This document shows positions 7,310 through 14,184 of a stretch of 14,184 nucleotides of DNA, one piece after another (the stretch's first letter is position 1; every line of letters begins with the position of its first letter). The DNA is from Euryarchaeota archaeon UBA538 (lineage in GTDB: Archaea > Thermoplasmatota > Poseidoniia > Poseidoniales > Thalassarchaeaceae). The position numbers were made by a program, and so were the translations under genes. Location of the stretch: NCBI GenBank assembly GCA_002499325.1, contig DALC01000079.1, forward strand, positions 1-14,184, in the 5' to 3' direction. The notes below the pieces were generated by a model. The model made no database searches. It had not been told where the DNA came from and was given only the letters and a program-made list of their open reading frames with translations.

Positions 7310-7849
7310 TCAGACTTTTCCCTTCAAGTGCTCGGCTCCCCTGACAACTCTCTGGGAACAAGGAGTGGGGAACTTACAGCTCGCTTTACGAAGGGCATCC
7401 TTAGCCGCATCGTAATTTTCTGGATTCATATGGATGGACACAATAGTCTGTCCTCTCAAGACTCTCGCAGCAGTTCCAACATTCTTCCCGAAAGCCTGCC
7501 TCATTCCCTGAGAGACACGATCAGCACCCGCACCAGTGGCCTGCTTATTCTCTCGTAGAATTTGATGTGGGTAAACATGAATCCTGAGGGCGTAGCCGTC
7601 CACGCCCGCCGAATTTCTTATTGTGGCATTAGCTACTTGTCTAGCCGACTCAAGAGCACTATCCCTGATCTGACATGCATTATCTGATGTCAGCTCAATA
7701 ACTACTGGAAAATCTCCTGCCTCAGCTGCTTTTCTATTTCCCATGAAGTACCTGAGAATACGATTGTTTGGTACTCCTCCGGTGTACTCCCTGCGAGTAA
7801 ATGACTGGCCCTTTACTTGGCGGTACATCTTCGCTGGTTTGCGTGCCAC
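7310..7849 (-). CDS. rpl10e: 50S ribosomal protein L10e (uL16)
   Basis: A 179-residue large-subunit protein of the uL16 family, which lies near the peptidyl-transferase and tRNA sites. The N-terminus MARKPAKMYRQVKGQ and later IRIHVYPHQ-type (LRIHVYPHQILRENK), GADRVSQGMRQAFGK and CKFPTP segments are diagnostic of archaeal L10e. Translation starts at GTG (7847-7849), preceded by a strong GAGGTGA ribosome site (7854-7860); this gives the family's usual N-terminus. It is first in an operon with hpt and dph2, behind a good TATA box. Confidence 0.96.
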   Translation of the reverse strand: MARKPAKMYRQVKGQSFTRREYTGGVPNNRILRYFMGNRKAAEAGDFPVVIELTSDNACQIRDSALESARQVANATIRNSAGVDGYALRIHVYPHQILRENKQATGAGADRVSQGMRQAFGKNVGTAARVLRGQTIVSIHMNPENYDAAKDALRKASCKFPTPCSQRVVRGAEHLKGKV

Positions 7850-7882
7850 TTACTCACCTCTCTCGCGGGCGACCAACCCCCC

Positions 7883-7890
7883 ATATTTAA
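7883..7890 (-). promoter_or_regulatory. TATA box for the rpl10e-hpt-dph2 operon
   Basis: The minus strand reads TTAAATAT, the best TATA box in the window, 34-41 bases before the rpl10e GTG. The predicted transcript would begin near 7861, just ahead of the GAGGTGA site at 7854-7860, giving a very short leader. It sits in the 68-base gap behind the EamA gene. No terminator-like T run for the upstream genes is visible there. Confidence 0.6.
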
Positions 7891-7917
7891 TCGTGAGGCC
7901 AAGGCAACGAGAGCTTC

Positions 7918-8874
7918 TCAACCATTCAAAACACGTTCACTCTGTTTCTGGACCTCCCCAACCCCCACAACAATTAGAATAAATCCAACTATCATGGACG
8001 CTCCGATATTCTCCCCTAATAATGCCCAACCGCCAATTACTCCAAAAACAGGGACGAGGAAAACATAGGAAGAAGCGGCCGTTGGCCCAATTACTTCTAT
8101 TCCCTTTGCAAATAATACGTAAGCAAGAACAGTTGAAATCACTCCCAGATATGCAACAGTAGCCCATTCTGAATAACTAGGAGTTGGTATTCCGGAAGAC
8201 CAAATCTCGAAAAACATCCAAGGGGTTAGCAGAACCCAACCAATGAATGAGTACCAGACTACTATCTCAAGGGGGGAAACATCACTTTTCCGTGATAGCA
8301 GAATCTTGGTTAAATTCGTAGTAGTGGCCCATGATAAAGCGGCCATAAGAATCATCAAATCTCCGATTAATCGATGATTAAAAGGAATATCTGAGTTTGG
8401 ACTCCATCCTACAACAACAAGAACCCCGGTAATCCCAATGATAAGTCCCAAGGACATTCTGCCAGTAATTTTCTGATCTAGCATAGGGGCGGCCAAGAGG
8501 ACGGTAAAAACTGGATTTAGAGAAACTATCAGGGAAGCATCTCCCGCTGCTGTCCAAGACATTCCATGCATGAAAAATAATTGATAACACATAGTCCCGA
8601 AGATACCCAGCCAAATCGATAATCTCCATGATTCTGCGTCCGGAGGGATGAATCTGAAAACTCCTCTAGATCTATTTGCTAAATACCAGATGAAGAACAC
8701 TAAAACCGCAAATACATATCTCAGCCATGCTGAAGTAGCCGGCTCGAGAGTAGCGGAACTATTGCCGTCGGTACCGTAACTGAGGAATCTACCAGCGGCC
8801 CAAGTAGAGCCCCATATGATGGCAGCCAACAACAGTAGGAGATGTGTCCCAAGCTCTCCAGTTTTTGATTCCAC
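7918..8874 (-). CDS. EamA/DMT-family transporter
   Basis: A hydrophobic protein of about 318 residues with two EamA halves, roughly ten membrane helices. Typical signatures are AAIIWGSTWAAGRF in helix 1, LNPVFTVLLAAPML closing the first half, and in the second half LSWATTTNLTKILL and AASSYVFLVPVFGVIGGWALLGE. DMT-family members export amino acids, nucleosides or other small metabolites; substrate cannot be read from the sequence. Two GTG starts are possible: 8874 (used here, 16 nt after the aroA stop and close to helix 1) and 8946, which overlaps the aroA end by 56 nt and adds 24 non-hydrophobic residues but has a better GGAGATGAT upstream. Cotranscription with aroA is likely; a role in moving aromatic compounds would be speculation. 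Confidence 0.88.
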   Translation of the reverse strand: MESKTGELGTHLLLLLAAIIWGSTWAAGRFLSYGTDGNSSATLEPATSAWLRYVFAVLVFFIWYLANRSRGVFRFIPPDAESWRLSIWLGIFGTMCYQLFFMHGMSWTAAGDASLIVSLNPVFTVLLAAPMLDQKITGRMSLGLIIGITGVLVVVGWSPNSDIPFNHRLIGDLMILMAALSWATTTNLTKILLSRKSDVSPLEIVVWYSFIGWVLLTPWMFFEIWSSGIPTPSYSEWATVAYLGVISTVLAYVLFAKGIEVIGPTAASSYVFLVPVFGVIGGWALLGENIGASMIVGFILIVVGVGEVQKQSERVLNG

Positions 8875-8890
8875 TATCGGGCCCCCGGAG

Positions 8891-10084
8891 TCAGGCACTC
8901 TCGCATATGCTTTGGATGCGTTTTGTAAACCCTGGATCGGTGGCACTCACACAATCATCTCCTTCTACACGCCCACCGGTCTTGGAAGCTATTATCATCG
9001 CGGTCATTGCCATTCTATGGTCAGAATAAGTCAATACAGGATCGACAGGACAGGTTGGTTCCTGTCCTCCCGGAACAATAATGCCGTCACTACTTTCCAT
9101 TGACTTTATTCCGAATGCACTAAGCATCTCTATTGTCTTGGATATCCGGTCACTTTCCTTACCCCTGGCATGTGCACACCCTGTTATCCTTCCACCATTT
9201 CCAATTGCCATTATCGCGGCAGAAGGGGTGATAATATCCGATGCATGTGTTAAATCTAGGATCTCTGAACCAGCAATCAACATATCGATAGCTTTCTTCA
9301 ATCCGATAATCTCGTCAACATTATTTTTTCTGACAGTAACTCCGTGTATTCTAGAGAAAAGAGTAGCCATCGGTATCAAGCTTTCCTCAGCACATACCTC
9401 AATGAGTGAAGGCGTGCAAACTTCCCATGGGCCTAGTTGTAATTCGTCCCTGTAGATGCCGATACTTTTTCCCGACATTGAGCATATTTTCTTAGTCAGG
9501 CCCCAATATCCTTCGCTAACATGCACTCCCTTTGTCTTGAGAGAAATTTCATTTGGTAAATTGGGGGATGCCAGGGCCATGGCAGTCAAACCCTGACTTG
9601 TTCCACTCCAATCAATAGTGGCATCCTTAGAGCTAATCCTTCCCGATATTGTCCTGGGTACAGAATTACTACTTATCTCACATCCAAGTTGGGATAAAGT
9701 CTCACAAAGTCCGACAGAACTCCTCCTTCTGAGTGAACTATCTCCGTCTATTTTAGCATCACCTTTCAAACAAGCCGACATCGCTGAAACCACACTGGCT
9801 GTAGTACCAGAATTTCCACAGTTCAGAACATGATCAGGAATATATAATCCATCTTTCGAGCCTTCAATGAGCCAATTTCCTTCTCTAAAATCAATCTTTG
9901 AGCCCATTGCCGCTAAACAATTTGCCATCGCGAATGAGTCCTCTCCGGGCACTCCCTCAAATGAGATATTGGTCTCTCCTCGACTCTGAGACCCAAGAGC
10001 TAGCCATCTAATCATATGGCTCTTTGAAGGAGGCATTAACCAGTCAAAAGAACCGGTCAGATTGGTAGCGTCGAATTCCATCAT
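8891..10084 (-). CDS. aroA: EPSP synthase (3-phosphoshikimate 1-carboxyvinyltransferase), divergent
   Basis: A 397-residue enolpyruvyl transferase of the AroA family, sixth step of the shikimate pathway (shikimate-3-phosphate plus PEP to EPSP). Seen: PPSKSHMIR (18-26, K21), CGNSGTT (89-95), LRRRS (118-122), TSQ (162-164), VSEGYWGLT (189-197), D283, GKESDRI (308-314) and SDHRMAM (354-360). These match the substrate-binding sites of Escherichia coli AroA. Several positions differ: the Arg-Pro after the GNSGT loop is Ser-Val (97-98), the Pro after the R124-equivalent is Ser, and the PEP-contacting Lys of CVSK is Ala (A381). It may therefore have altered kinetics or glyphosate sensitivity. The ATG follows the DUF4105 stop by 15 nt. 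No other shikimate gene is in the window. Family is firm; normal activity is less certain. Confidence 0.9.
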   Translation of the reverse strand: MMEFDATNLTGSFDWLMPPSKSHMIRWLALGSQSRGETNISFEGVPGEDSFAMANCLAAMGSKIDFREGNWLIEGSKDGLYIPDHVLNCGNSGTTASVVSAMSACLKGDAKIDGDSSLRRRSSVGLCETLSQLGCEISSNSVPRTISGRISSKDATIDWSGTSQGLTAMALASPNLPNEISLKTKGVHVSEGYWGLTKKICSMSGKSIGIYRDELQLGPWEVCTPSLIEVCAEESLIPMATLFSRIHGVTVRKNNVDEIIGLKKAIDMLIAGSEILDLTHASDIITPSAAIMAIGNGGRITGCAHARGKESDRISKTIEMLSAFGIKSMESSDGIIVPGGQEPTCPVDPVLTYSDHRMAMTAMIIASKTGGRVEGDDCVSATDPGFTKRIQSICESA

Positions 10085-10099
10085 GAAACCACGTGCAGC

Positions 10100-10993
10100 T
10101 CATTCATGTTGAATCCTCGTATCTCTGCTTCTTATCCAATCTCCGAAGTCAACAGAAGAATCCCACTCTCCAGATGCCTCATCTATGACGCTGAAACGCA
10201 TGGTATCATGTAATCCTCCAGTATTCTTGACAAGATTATTTCGAAGTAGCATTTTCGGACTCAGGCCCGGCATCATTACCCCTATTGCCCAAGGGACTCT
10301 CCCAGGGTATACTTCGTTAACATGATTGACTATATTTGTTGTACAGGTGTTTGTGAGTGTGTTGTACCACTCAGGCTCATCTGCCAACTTGTTTGTTCTT
10401 CTTATGTAAGACTCCAGCATTCTCCTTTCGTTTCCCGGACCAAGAACCACCCCTTCGAAAAGATGCGTCTTAGATTTTATTCTGCATCGTGATCTCACTC
10501 CGATGATATCACGCTCAGTGCCCCAGACATAGATTAACTCATAAGTTCTAAAAATACCTTTCAAAGGGTCATAAGAGACTCCTTTCTTCTTTCTAACCTC
10601 GATTGAGCAAGCTAGTCTTCTGCCATCTTCAAATTCATAGCTAAGTATAGTATGGGCCATCTCTCTTCTTTCAGGGCTAAAATATTCGAGTACAAACCAT
10701 ATCTTCGTCACCTTACTCAGGTCCACTCTCACATCTATCCATCGTTCATCGTAATCCTTGGTAGTTCTCCAATTGAAATCACGGACATTTCTGAACAATG
10801 CTATATCTCCTTCAAACTCAACGGTGGCTAGCCTTTCATTATCATTGACCCATGATCTGTCATTTGAAGGAGACATGGCGAAATGCCTCCTGAGAATCAA
10901 TATCAGAGCTATTGATAATATCAGAAAAATGACGATAGTCAAATCTGCAATAGACGTCACATACTCCCGTAACCGCATGAGGAAATAACTCAT
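10100..10993 (-). CDS. Membrane-anchored DUF4105 (Lnb N-terminal-like) protein
   Basis: A 297-residue protein with one N-terminal membrane helix (about 15-35, LTIVIFLILSIALILIL) followed by a domain that I recognise as DUF4105/Lnb N-terminal by its motifs: FRNVRDFNWR (67-76), AHTILSYEFEDG (113-124), CSIEVRKKKG (129-138), YELIYVWGTERDI (151-163) and WYNTLTNTCTTNI (209-221). H114 and C217 are the conserved pair of this papain-like fold, so a thiol hydrolase or amidase on the outer face is possible. The family is best known from bacteria; substrate is unknown. The start at 10993 is chosen because the upstream extension runs into the tRNA gene; 10978 is an alternative. No SD site is evident. It lies 12 nt behind tRNA-Ser and 15 nt before aroA. 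Confidence 0.75.
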   Translation of the reverse strand: MSYFLMRLREYVTSIADLTIVIFLILSIALILILRRHFAMSPSNDRSWVNDNERLATVEFEGDIALFRNVRDFNWRTTKDYDERWIDVRVDLSKVTKIWFVLEYFSPERREMAHTILSYEFEDGRRLACSIEVRKKKGVSYDPLKGIFRTYELIYVWGTERDIIGVRSRCRIKSKTHLFEGVVLGPGNERRMLESYIRRTNKLADEPEWYNTLTNTCTTNIVNHVNEVYPGRVPWAIGVMMPGLSPKMLLRNNLVKNTGGLHDTMRFSVIDEASGEWDSSVDFGDWIRSRDTRIQHE

Positions 10994-11005
10994 GCCCAGA
11001 ATTAA

Positions 11006-11092
11006 TGGCGCGGCAGGGGAGATTCGAACTCCCGAGGTGAAACACCACTGGATTAGCAATCCAGCGCAATGGCCAGGCTATGCGACTGCCGC
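11006..11092 (-). tRNA. tRNA-Ser (anticodon GCT), CCA encoded
   Basis: All arms can be folded: acceptor GCGGCAG with CTGCCGC, D stem GCA/TGC with GG in the loop, anticodon arm CTGGA-TTGCTAA-TCCAG (anticodon at 11055-11057), a long variable arm with GGTG-TTT-CACC typical of serine, and T arm GGGAG-TTCGAAT-CTCCC. The discriminator G (11009) and a genomic CCA (11006-11008) follow. It reads AGC and AGU codons. There is no intron. It lies between gyrA and the DUF4105 gene on the same strand. Confidence 0.95.
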
Positions 11093-11103
11093 AGCGCCCT
11101 AGC

Positions 11104-11130
11104 GACCATTGGTCCTCGCTTAAGCCGAGC
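11104..11130 (-). promoter_or_regulatory. Palindromic spacer between gyrA and tRNA-Ser, possible weak promoter
   Basis: The 42-base spacer holds two inverted repeats: GACCA-A-TGGTC (11104-11114) and an imperfect CTCG...CGAG palindrome (11115-11129) centred on GCTTAAGC (11118-11125). CTTAAG (11119-11124) lies about 30 bases before the tRNA 5' end, where a TATA box would be expected, but it is a poor match. The stems could instead mark the 3' end of gyrA or aid tRNA processing. Confidence 0.3.
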
Positions 11131-11134
11131 GGTC

Positions 11135-13855
11135 TCACTCTTCTTCTTCAGAGGCTCCAATATCAACTAATGACGAGGGCAATCTAGCTACAAATATGAC
11201 CTCATCTGCATATCCCTTCTTATCCGGATTCCTCAATTCCATTATTCTGGTCCCCTTCGTAACCTTGCCAAGGGTTTCCTTTGTCTGAACAGAAGCCATT
11301 CTGATCATCATTCCCTTTGAGGTTAACATGAATAACTGATCATTAAGATCCGGTATCTGCCTGACTGCCACAATCTCGTCATCTTCATCCAGAGCCATAG
11401 TCTTGACTCCTTTTGTCCCTCTATTTGTTCTCCTGTAACCATCTCTTTCGACTATGGCCTCGCCATTCTCATCAATTTCGGGATCTCCTGTTGCTTCATC
11501 AGTTACTGCAATCATCTCGCCCGACCCGAGCCTGCTCCTCTTAGCCATACCATGCTTAGACACAGTAAGCACGCTAGTTTCGAAATCATCAGTAACTATC
11601 ATTCCAATGACCCGATCTCCTTTACTGAGTTTCATTCCAGATACTCCCTGGCTGACTCTTCCCTGTACTCTCACTAACTGAGTAGTTTGCTCCTCTCCCG
11701 TAGAAGGATCAATTCTTTTCCGTACTTCAGCGGGCATAAACCTGCATGCATTACCCTTGGCTGAAACCAGTACAACATGGTCCTCTTCAGTAGCCGACCT
11801 TACAGAAACAAGTGAATCGGAGGCGCCTTCCGCGAATTTTATTGCATATTTTCCATTCCTATTTATCTTGACGTATTCTGATAGTTGACTTCTTTTAATC
11901 CTCCCATTGAGGGTTGAAAATATCAGGTAGTGGCCATCTGGTTCATCAATGAGTTGTTTATTCATCGGTAGGATAGATATCACCTTCTCTTCATCTCTTA
12001 TCCCTGCTAGTAGATTCCTAATATGCGTCCCCCTGCCATATCTGCTTGCAGAGGGAGTTTCCCATGCCCTAAGCCCATACACCCTTCCATGATTCGTAAA
12101 TATCAGTAACCTGTCCTTGCTGAAGCAGGTAAGTATTGATTTTGGAAAATCCTCATCCTTTGTAGTCACGCCTTTGAGTCCCTTCCCCCCTCTATTCTGA
12201 AGTCTGAAAGATTCTACTGGCATATGTCGGATATAATTGTCTTCAGAGAGGGATATTACGATCGCCCGCTCTTCAATCAAATCTTCCCTATCCATCGATA
12301 GAGGCATCGGATCAATGGAAGATCTACGCTCATCACCATGCTTCTCCACCATTTCATCAAGCTCCTCAATTAATATCTGAAGACGTCGAGGTCTCGAGGA
12401 AATTATATCTTGCAAATCCGCGATTTTAATTTTTAATTCATCATATTCGTTTTCCACCTTCTCGACATCTAGACGGCTCAGTTGATATAACCGACGTTCG
12501 GCTATGGCTTTGGCTTGAGGTTCTGTAAAGTCAAATTTAGATATTCCAGAGAACTTCTCAATTCCCTGCAATACAGACTCAAATTGATCTCTTCCCGAAC
12601 TTGCCTTTCCAACTGCAATAACATCATCAATTCTATCCTGGGCCTTCACTAAGCCCTCAAGGATATGAGCCCGAGCCTCAGCTTTTTCCAACTCAAACTT
12701 AGCCCTCCTTTCGATGACTGACTCCCGGTGTTCGACATACGTGTGTAAAATTACTGGTAAGGTCAAAAGTACTGGCCTCCCATCCAAAATACCCATCATA
12801 TTTGCCGAATATGACTCTTGTAGCCTACTAGACTTGAATAGCTGATTCAGAACTGCATTAGGATCAGCATTATTCTTCACTTCTATAACGACCCTTATTC
12901 CCTCTTTAGAGGACTCATCTCTAATGTCTCTGATTCCTATTACTGAACCCTTTGAAACTAAATCAGCTATGTGAACGAGCATATCTGATTTCTTTACTTG
13001 ATACGGGATTTCATGAATTATTATCATTTTTCCGTTGGAATCATCTTGTACATCGCACTTTGACCGAACATGGAATCTTCCCTTGCCCGTTGAGTACATA
13101 TCGAGGATACCATCTATTCCATGGATGGTCGCACCAGTTGGGAAATCAGGTCCTTTGATATGACTCATGTAATCCTCGATGGGGATACTAGGAACTTCCT
13201 TGCTTTCAGCTCCCTGTTGGAGGATCTGATCGACATGCATCCTAACCGCTCCCGCTACCTCCGTAAGGTTGTGAGGGGGCATCCTTGTTGCCATTCCAAC
13301 CGCAATACCATCACTTCCATTCAGCAGTAGATTTGGTAATCTTGCAGGTAGAACGGTCGGCTCCATTTCCGAATCATCAAAATTAGGCTGAAAATCAACA
13401 GTTTTTTTCTCAATATCCTCCAGCATGTGTTTTGAAATCTTATCCAATCTACTTTCTGTATAACGCATCGCAGCAGGGGGATCGCCATCAATAGAACCAA
13501 AATTTCCCTGTCCATCAACAAGAGGGTATCGCAATGAGAATTCCTGCGCCATCCTGACCATCGTATCATAGATTGATAGATCGCCGTGGGGATGATATTT
13601 ACCCATTACTTCACCTACTGAACGTGCGGATTTACTGTATTTTCTGTCAGAAGTATGACCTCCTTCATACATCCCGTAGAGGACACGTCGGTGTACCGGC
13701 TTCAAACCGTCTCTGACGTCGGGCAAAGCTCTACCAATAATTACTGACATTGCATAATTGATGTACGATGTCTTCATTTCTTTGTTCAAAGTATGATTTA
13801 GTATATTCTCATTTCTTACGGATAAATCCTCATTTGTATTTTCTTCAGATGTCAA
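11135..13855 (-). CDS. gyrA: DNA gyrase subunit A
   Basis: A 906-residue type IIA topoisomerase subunit that cuts and rejoins DNA; with GyrB it adds negative supercoils using ATP. Seen: [26 protein letters not shown] (residues 32-57), GKYHPHGD (85-92), catalytic Tyr132 in AMRYTESRL, coiled-coil region about 380-500, the GyrA box QNRGGKG (553-559) that marks a true gyrase rather than ParC, and a C-terminal beta-pinwheel ending in an acidic tail. The residue matching E. coli Ser83 is Leu93. Translation starts at TTG (13853-13855), proven likely by a near-perfect SD site; the start overlaps the gyrB end by 11 nt. Archaeal gyrases are of bacterial origin. Confidence 0.97.
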   Translation of the reverse strand: MTSEENTNEDLSVRNENILNHTLNKEMKTSYINYAMSVIIGRALPDVRDGLKPVHRRVLYGMYEGGHTSDRKYSKSARSVGEVMGKYHPHGDLSIYDTMVRMAQEFSLRYPLVDGQGNFGSIDGDPPAAMRYTESRLDKISKHMLEDIEKKTVDFQPNFDDSEMEPTVLPARLPNLLLNGSDGIAVGMATRMPPHNLTEVAGAVRMHVDQILQQGAESKEVPSIPIEDYMSHIKGPDFPTGATIHGIDGILDMYSTGKGRFHVRSKCDVQDDSNGKMIIIHEIPYQVKKSDMLVHIADLVSKGSVIGIRDIRDESSKEGIRVVIEVKNNADPNAVLNQLFKSSRLQESYSANMMGILDGRPVLLTLPVILHTYVEHRESVIERRAKFELEKAEARAHILEGLVKAQDRIDDVIAVGKASSGRDQFESVLQGIEKFSGISKFDFTEPQAKAIAERRLYQLSRLDVEKVENEYDELKIKIADLQDIISSRPRRLQILIEELDEMVEKHGDERRSSIDPMPLSMDREDLIEERAIVISLSEDNYIRHMPVESFRLQNRGGKGLKGVTTKDEDFPKSILTCFSKDRLLIFTNHGRVYGLRAWETPSASRYGRGTHIRNLLAGIRDEEKVISILPMNKQLIDEPDGHYLIFSTLNGRIKRSQLSEYVKINRNGKYAIKFAEGASDSLVSVRSATEEDHVVLVSAKGNACRFMPAEVRKRIDPSTGEEQTTQLVRVQGRVSQGVSGMKLSKGDRVIGMIVTDDFETSVLTVSKHGMAKRSRLGSGEMIAVTDEATGDPEIDENGEAIVERDGYRRTNRGTKGVKTMALDEDDEIVAVRQIPDLNDQLFMLTSKGMMIRMASVQTKETLGKVTKGTRIMELRNPDKKGYADEVIFVARLPSSLVDIGASEEEE

Positions 13856-14184
13856 GATTCGTCACCTCCTTGGCGTATTTTTCGATAAATGCTCTACGAT
13901 CAGGGACATCTTCGCCCATCAATATCTCAAATAGCCTATCGGTTTCCTCCGCATCTTGGACTGTTACTTTTAGCATAGTTCTAGTCTCCGGATTCATCGT
14001 AGTTTCCCAGAGTTGATCTGGATTCATCTCGCCAAGTCCCTTGTATCTCTGCACACCAATTTTGGCATTAGGATTATCTCCCTGTAACTCCAAAATTACC
14101 TTATCTCTTTCTTCATCCGAAAATACATACCTACTTACCCTTCCTTTAGATAATTGATAGAGTGGAGGCTGAGCGATATAGACA
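13845..14184 (-). CDS. gyrB: DNA gyrase subunit B, C-terminal part (partial)
   Basis: Only the last 113 or so residues are in the window; the gene continues past base 14184. The frame reads IAQPPLYQL, then [22 protein letters not shown], the diagnostic TOPRIM/C-terminal stretch of GyrB/ParE that contacts GyrA, followed by [20 protein letters not shown]. It ends NLDI-stop at 13845-13847. The adjacent gyrA with its GyrA box identifies it as GyrB rather than ParE. The TGA stop lies inside the gyrA coding region, giving translational coupling. Confidence 0.97.
   Translation of the reverse strand, partial: VYIAQPPLYQLSKGRVSRYVFSDEERDKVILELQGDNPNAKIGVQRYKGLGEMNPDQLWETTMNPETRTMLKVTVQDAEETDRLFEILMGEDVPDRRAFIEKYAKEVTNLDI
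13862..13871 (-). promoter_or_regulatory. Strong SD site setting the gyrA TTG start
   Basis: The minus strand reads AAGGAGGTGA, complementary to the 16S rRNA 3' end, 6 nt before the TTG start of gyrA and inside the last codons of gyrB (encoding KEVTN). The strong site probably makes up for the weak start codon and keeps GyrA made in step with GyrB. Confidence 0.8.

Noticed and set aside
10994..11059. Longer DUF4105 protein starting at 11059 inside the tRNA gene
   Set aside because: The added residues are translated tRNA-Ser sequence and resemble no protein; the frame merely happens to be open through the tRNA.
1..14184. CRISPR array, insertion sequence, prophage or defence island
   Set aside because: No direct repeats with spacers, transposase, integrase, terminal inverted repeats or defence-type gene clusters are visible. 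The tRNA gene has no adjacent integrase or duplicated 3' end that I could find.

Overview
This is a gene-dense archaeal chromosome segment. It carries an archaeal translation set (eS6, aIF2 gamma, uL16/L10e, Dph2), an Orc1/Cdc6 initiator, a DUF357 protein and an archaeal-type Hpt, together with a bacterial-type DNA gyrase. Archaeal housekeeping genes plus gyrBA, Shine-Dalgarno (SD) sites, moderate GC by eye and very short gaps fit a mesophilic euryarchaeon. Marine Group II / Poseidoniia (Thermoplasmatota) is my best guess; it is inferred from gene content and not proven.

Layout. Bases 1-1853 (+) hold the 3' part of an AAA-like ATPase with a very long acidic linker and a C-terminal winged helix. 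It is followed after 1 nt by a DUF357 gene (1855-2148, +). Everything else is on the minus strand, and the DUF357 stop overlaps the stop of the first minus-strand gene. In transcription order the minus strand reads: gyrB (3' end only), gyrA, tRNA-Ser(GCT), a membrane-anchored DUF4105/Lnb-like protein, aroA, an EamA transporter; then, from a clear TATA box, rpl10e, hpt and dph2, followed by orc1/cdc6; then, from a weaker TATA-like site, rps6e, the aIF2 gamma gene and a PIN-domain nuclease. No gap between genes exceeds about 75 bases, so there is no long empty stretch.

How the genes fit together. L10e, Dph2 (which starts diphthamide formation on aEF2), eS6, aIF2 gamma and the PIN nuclease are all concerned with ribosomes or translation, with the replication initiator Orc1/Cdc6 between the two groups. 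GyrB and GyrA form one supercoiling enzyme and are translationally coupled. AroA (shikimate pathway) and the EamA exporter overlap or nearly abut and are probably cotranscribed.

Points to look at: aIF2 gamma appears to start at CTG and lacks its zinc-knuckle cysteines; the first ATPase lacks the Walker A lysine; AroA has several active-site substitutions; GyrA has Leu at the quinolone-determining Ser position; a DUF4105 protein sits in an archaeon right behind a tRNA gene. I see no clear new multi-gene defence or mobile system.
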